Origin: Burhinus oedicnemus
Taxonomy: Eukaryota > Chordata > Aves > Charadriiformes > Burhinidae
DNA length: 64,000 nucleotides
Assembly (NCBI GenBank): GCA_008921705.1
Contig: VFFE01007724.1
Location: 2,065,798-2,129,797, forward strand
Direction of reading: 5' to 3'
Shown: one piece after another, positions 59,601 to 64,000 of the stretch
How the letters are laid out: each line of letters begins with the position of its first letter
How positions within the stretch are numbered: the stretch's first letter is position 1
The notes under the pieces: generated by a model
Databases searched by the model: none
What the model saw: only the letters and a program-made list of their open reading frames with translations
Told to the model about the DNA's origin: nothing
Program-made: the position numbers and the translations under genes

Positions 59601-62600
59601 CATCAAGTAAATAGGAGCATCGCCTCTTAATTTAATTGCACAATATTCTCCCATCTTCAATGTCCGCTGCTTTCAAAGGTGATGATAAATGTGTCAAACT
59701 TGGTTTGATCCAGATTTTTTGTAACTGGAAATGCAAACAAAACATCAGGTTAGCAGTGGGTACCTGTCATCTGGTGTGATTATAAGCTGCTCTGAGAGTT
59801 GGTCTCCTGGGCATCCACAGCTCTGAGGGACAAATGGGGCAGAATGGGTGACCACGATTCTGGTTCCGTTTTTTGGTCTCATCACAGAAGCTCAGACAAA
59901 ATAAACCTCAGGGGAAGCTCCCTAATGTTTCTAAGTGTGCTAGCCTGCTAGAAACACAGCTCCAAGTCCAGTTAGGAAAGTGTCGGGCATATCTAGTAAA
60001 GAGTGGGGTCCAGGGCTCTCACTTGACCTTACTGGTGACTTAAAAACCCTTTTGACGGTGGCTGGAGTTTTTCCTCTGGGCTCTTTTTCACACTCCTGAT
60101 CAACCCCTGTAGACTCTCATATTCTTGGTCTCATCTGGTTTCATCCCTCCCTCGTCTCGTACTGCCAGCAGGGTCTCCTTGGCGGGGGGAGCTGGATAAG
60201 CTATCTGCTCCATGATTTATCAGGAAGTCGGTGCTGAATGACGTAAGGCGCAACCTCTTCCCCTCGAGGATCTTTGTATTATCTCAAGAATTTGCAGCTT
60301 CTGCTACAACTGACAGTCAAATCCAGAAGACTGAAATCTGAGGCTTTTTCCTAGGAGTTTACGTAATTTAGAGATACCCAAGCAACAGAAAAAGACGTAT
60401 CGAGTACATTTTCATACTGCTTAAATGCTCAGTGGCTAAATCCCCATGCTGGGGAGAAGAGTTACACAAAGGTCTCAGAGCTTCAGAGCAAGATAAACAG
60501 TGTATTCTCACCAGTTAAGAGGAGATAATGGGGACCACCGACAAAGGAAGGGAACCATGTTTCCCTTATTTGGAAATATCTGGGACATTGAGCCAGAAGG
60601 GAGAGGGTATTTACAGGGAAGAGGTAGAACATTTCCTCCCTCTGGAGTATAAAAAAATAAAACATGTTTAAGGCTAATAATTTAATGAACAACCCTTATT
60701 TGTATACCCAGCTGTTCTGAACAGTGTCCGTCGGTATATTCATCTGGATTTGCAAAGGCGGCGAAATGAAATTTCATGTCCCGCTGAAGTTAATGGGATT
60801 TGTTTACCTGCCTCTCTTAGGCTGCGCTGCAAACCTATCAGGTTGTTTTCCTTTTCGAGGAAGGGCGCAATTTGATTTCAAAAGTTTTTGTGACCTTCAG
60901 AATATTTTCTTGGGAGTGAACTTTGATTTTAGAAACGCAGGGGGATGCTTTGAGTGTTGCAATTAACAGAACGGAATTAGCAGCCGTTTTGATTTTCTCC
61001 AAGGTTTGTTATAAAAGATTTTGTCCTGAAGCTTGAGTTTGGGTTTTTGTTTATTTTTTTTTTCTGTAAGGAGCTGTGGTCAGAAGCAGCTGCTTTGATT
61101 TACCGTGATTCATGTGACTTTTGCCTGAATTTCATCTCGGCAATGAAATCCAGATTGAGTTGAAATTCCTGTAGCTTTGTTGAAGCCTTCCCAGCGAGCT
61201 GTAATCAGGTGGATATTTCTGTGGAATATTTTAAATATTTGCAAAGATTCTCAGTGGTGAAACTGGTTGTGCAAATATCCGAGATTCTATTTTGCCCTCA
61301 TCCCGTACAGGACTGCTGATTGCACAGGCAGTTCTGCCAGCTCCCTAGTAGTTAATTGGTACAGACGTGTTAGATCAGGAGTTTTCTAACATTTTTGAGT
61401 GCGCTCGTCACATCGCAGGCATGGGAGGGCACTGATAACGTCATGTCAGCCTTTTTTAACTTTTGCAGCGTAGGCATTTAGCACCGGATCTTTATAGAAT
61501 GTTCTCTTTAATATAATTCTGCCTCACGTAATTGTAGTCCAGCATTCAGACTTGACTGCAAAACGATTTAGGCTGGGATTAATCGAGTAAGTTGATTGTC
61601 ATCTGTCACGAGGAAGATAACTTACTCCTGTTCTGCTGTCAATCTGTAGGTGTTTGGGTTGATTTAGAGAGGGGAGTGGGAACTCTTCGTCTCCCCATCT
61701 CTGACCTGTAGTGCCTGGGCTGAGTGGAAAGGGAAGAATGTTCTTTCTTTTCCTGGATTACTGCGATCTTGCCCCCAGCACTCATTGCAATCTGATTATC
61801 TCATAGCTTTCATCTGGAAAAAAAAGTCAATAATTTACATTGGTGACAGGAAAGCTAGGCTGGGGTTTGTTCAAAAAATATGACTCTGCGGCCATTCGCT
61901 AGGTTGACGCTGAAAAATCCCAGTGTGGGTTCCGTGAAAAATCTTTGTATTTCAAGCATTATAATTTGGAGGGATTCCCCTCTTAAAAACAGACTTTTTG
62001 TGTGGAATCTAACCTCATTAAAAAATGTGTGGATAGTATGAGTAGTGCCTAGAAATAAAATTTCTGCTTAAATGTAAATCTTAAGGCAAAATCAAGAATG
62101 GTGAAAAGATGACACACTTTCTGTATTTGCCCTGCTTTAGAGAAAGTTTTCCCTGCTTACCTTCTCATAAAGGATTAATAGCTCGCTCTGACTCTGTTCC
62201 TGAGAGTGCAATAGTGGTTATTGGTACAACTGGCATCCCAAAACACTTTTCATTACCCATGGTGAAATCTAAAGAAGACGTCTCTCCATTAATTTCAGAT
62301 TTAAGCAGCGCTGAGGAGTTAGGACTGAGGGCAAAATCAGGCTTAGGCTTGTTTTCTTAAAAGTTTCTGAGACTATAATGGGCAGCCTTATGCCTTTGCG
62401 TTGGGGAAGTGCTCTGCTGCCTTCGTATTGTTGTAGCAAACTCAGTGGCTTTACAAGGTTCATTGCCAAGGAGGTTGTTAATTTTGGCTGAGGAGCTCCA
62501 TTTAATCCCGACCAAGTTTGGAGCTCCTATGGAGTCTGTTTTGGCTGTGCCGTCGGGTTGTTTTCCTGTGCAAATATGCAGTTTTGCAGGTTATTTTGCT

Positions 62601-64000
62601 AGGGTTTTTTTTTTTGATCAAGAAAATGCTATTATTGTGTTTAACAGGCAGACTATCAAAGGCTTTTATTGACCATTTTTTGTATGGTCATATTTCTGAA
62701 GGTCAAGGAAAAGTAAGTTTTATTTTGGGTTCAATATAGATGCCATTGTCCCCCTGCATTGGAGATAGTATTCCAGAGAAAAACATTTCCTGATTGGCAT
62801 GGGACAGCAGTCACAGGATTTAAAACCCTAGACTGGGGACAGCGGGGACTTGTCAAAGTCTGTGTTTGATGGGGATTGTGCTTTCTACCTCAGTTCTGAG
62901 AGGGTGCGGGGATCCCCTCTGCCATGGCAGGACCTGCTGGCTGTCTCAGCAGGGAGACCAGAGGGTGACAGAGACATCCCAGTGCTGTCGGCTGCTTCTC
63001 AAGCAGGTGCTGAGATGCAATGGAGCCGTCTGTGACCCGCTTGGGAAGAGAAGACAGTAAGATTTGGTGCTGTCAAACGGGTGCTTTTCATCCGTGTAAG
63101 GAGAAGAAGTCGGGAGGCTCTTTTCACTGTTTGCAGTTGTGGTGCTCGGGCGCTCGCTTCGCTCGGCAGCCGAGAGTCAGTCGCTGTGATTGAAGGGAAC
63201 CTTTTCTTCCCGAGAGGAGATCTTGCTTCTGTAAATGCCAGATAAGGTCACTTCACAGCTGGCATCAGACGTCCTTTTGAGTCGCTATTGAGGCCTTTCA
63301 CGTGTGAAGAAGTGTGGGTATCTTGGCTGCACAGTTGTCCTTCCCCCCCTTCCTCCTCCCTTGGGCTGGAGAAACCTGGAAGGCTTTTATGGCCAGGTCA
63401 CTCGTGGCAGCCCGGGGTCATAACAACAGTAAGTTGATGGTCTTTGCAGAAGTTACTTCTCCTTCTGAGCGGCCGCGGGGTTCGTCGGACTTGGAGGGCT
63501 GCCGGAGGCTGCCGTGCCAGGTTGTCCCCTGGCTCGTGAATACTAACGAAGGCCGGACAGGCGGGCGGTCACAGGCTAACGCGACGGGGAACGAGGAGAA
63601 CCGAGAAAATGTGAAGCAGTACACAAGTAAATGAAAGGAATTAAGCGTAAGGCGATGCCACGCATCCCTGCTGTCGTAGGAAATCATGAGAAGTTTGAAG
63701 AACTTCATTGTATCTGGGAAAAGATTACCGTTCTCTGGCGAAGTTTGTAGCAGGAATGAAACATCAGATTTTTACTTGGAAAGTGGGAGTCGGGAGCTCC
63801 CCAAAAATTTTAGGAAGACCTTTCAGCCTCCTTGTCAAATAGAAAAAATTTCTTGTTGTTAGAAATGAAAGGCGTTAATGACAACAGCAGGTAGACCGCT
63901 TACACACTCCTGAAAGAGTAAGTAGAAAAATGTTTGCAAAGATGTATCAAATACATGTAGCTCCTATATATCCAACCAGATCAGAAACAACAGAGAAAAG
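56618..64000 (+). other. Presumed FNDC3B intron to the end of the window, no gene seen
   Basis: No continuation exon of FNDC3B is found. The stretch 60960-61640 is AT-rich with homeodomain-type cores and could be conserved non-coding sequence. The part 63440-63650 is CpG-rich and includes a GCGGCCGC octamer near 63466. No CR1, tRNA or other RNA gene is recognised. Confidence 0.5.

Noticed and set aside
60760..60800. TGAAGTTAATGGGATTTG, which resembles a motif of old sauropsid interspersed repeats
   Set aside because: Only a short match is visible and the partner part of such a repeat is not found, so a call is not supported. RepeatMasker with an avian library would decide it.
51576..64000. 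Search for the next FNDC3B exon leading into the first FN3 repeat
   Set aside because: No segment that begins with two bases completing Glu and continues with the expected acidic/basic helix was seen; the intron probably extends past the window.
1..64000. CRISPR arrays, bacterial operons, rRNA, LTR retroviruses
   Set aside because: No spaced identical repeats, no Shine-Dalgarno-led gene runs, no rRNA blocks, and no paired LTRs or retroviral gene frames are visible; the window is an avian intron-rich locus.

Overview
This is a vertebrate window, almost certainly from a bird. At least six CR1 LINE 3' ends carry typical avian 3' termini (ATTCTATG tails), no Alu- or B1-like SINEs are visible, and the recognisable coding sequence is interrupted by large introns with GT..AG boundaries. 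I see no bacterial-type gene organisation. Nearly all open frames in the window lack splice context, homology that I recognise, or biased composition, and I treat them as chance.

One gene is recognised: FNDC3B (fibronectin type III domain containing 3B, also called FAD104), on the + strand. Three consecutive coding exons lie at 40832-40908 (77 nt), 48517-48760 (244 nt) and 51279-51575 (297 nt). Their phases fit one another and they encode about 205 residues of the Pro/His/Gly-rich, basic N-terminal region that precedes the fibronectin type III repeats. The first coding exons (start codon and about the first 60 residues) and all exons for the FN3 domains and the C-terminal membrane anchor are not found here. 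The first 40.8 kb is therefore most simply the large 5' intron, and the last 12.4 kb is the intron after the third exon.

Layout: 1-40831 is presumed intron with four CR1 copies (two + near 1.1-1.9 kb, two - at 7.0 and 18.9 kb), a 72-bp tandem duplication at 21.1 kb, several short tandem repeats and a few CpG-rich patches. 40832-51575 holds the three exons and two introns (7.6 and 2.5 kb). 51576-52570 looks like an intronic alternative 3' end: stop codon, about 0.95 kb UTR-like sequence, four UGUA elements and an AATAAA. 52571-64000 is intron with two further CR1 copies on the - strand and CpG-rich patches.

Two observations stand out. The first is the apparent intronic polyadenylation unit behind a weak donor, which would make a short FNDC3B lacking FN3 domains and membrane anchor. 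The second concerns the last two exons, which correspond to the exon pair that I recall as forming circFNDC3B in mammals. If circularised here they would give a 541-nt circle, one frame of which stays open across the back-splice junction for more than a full lap.
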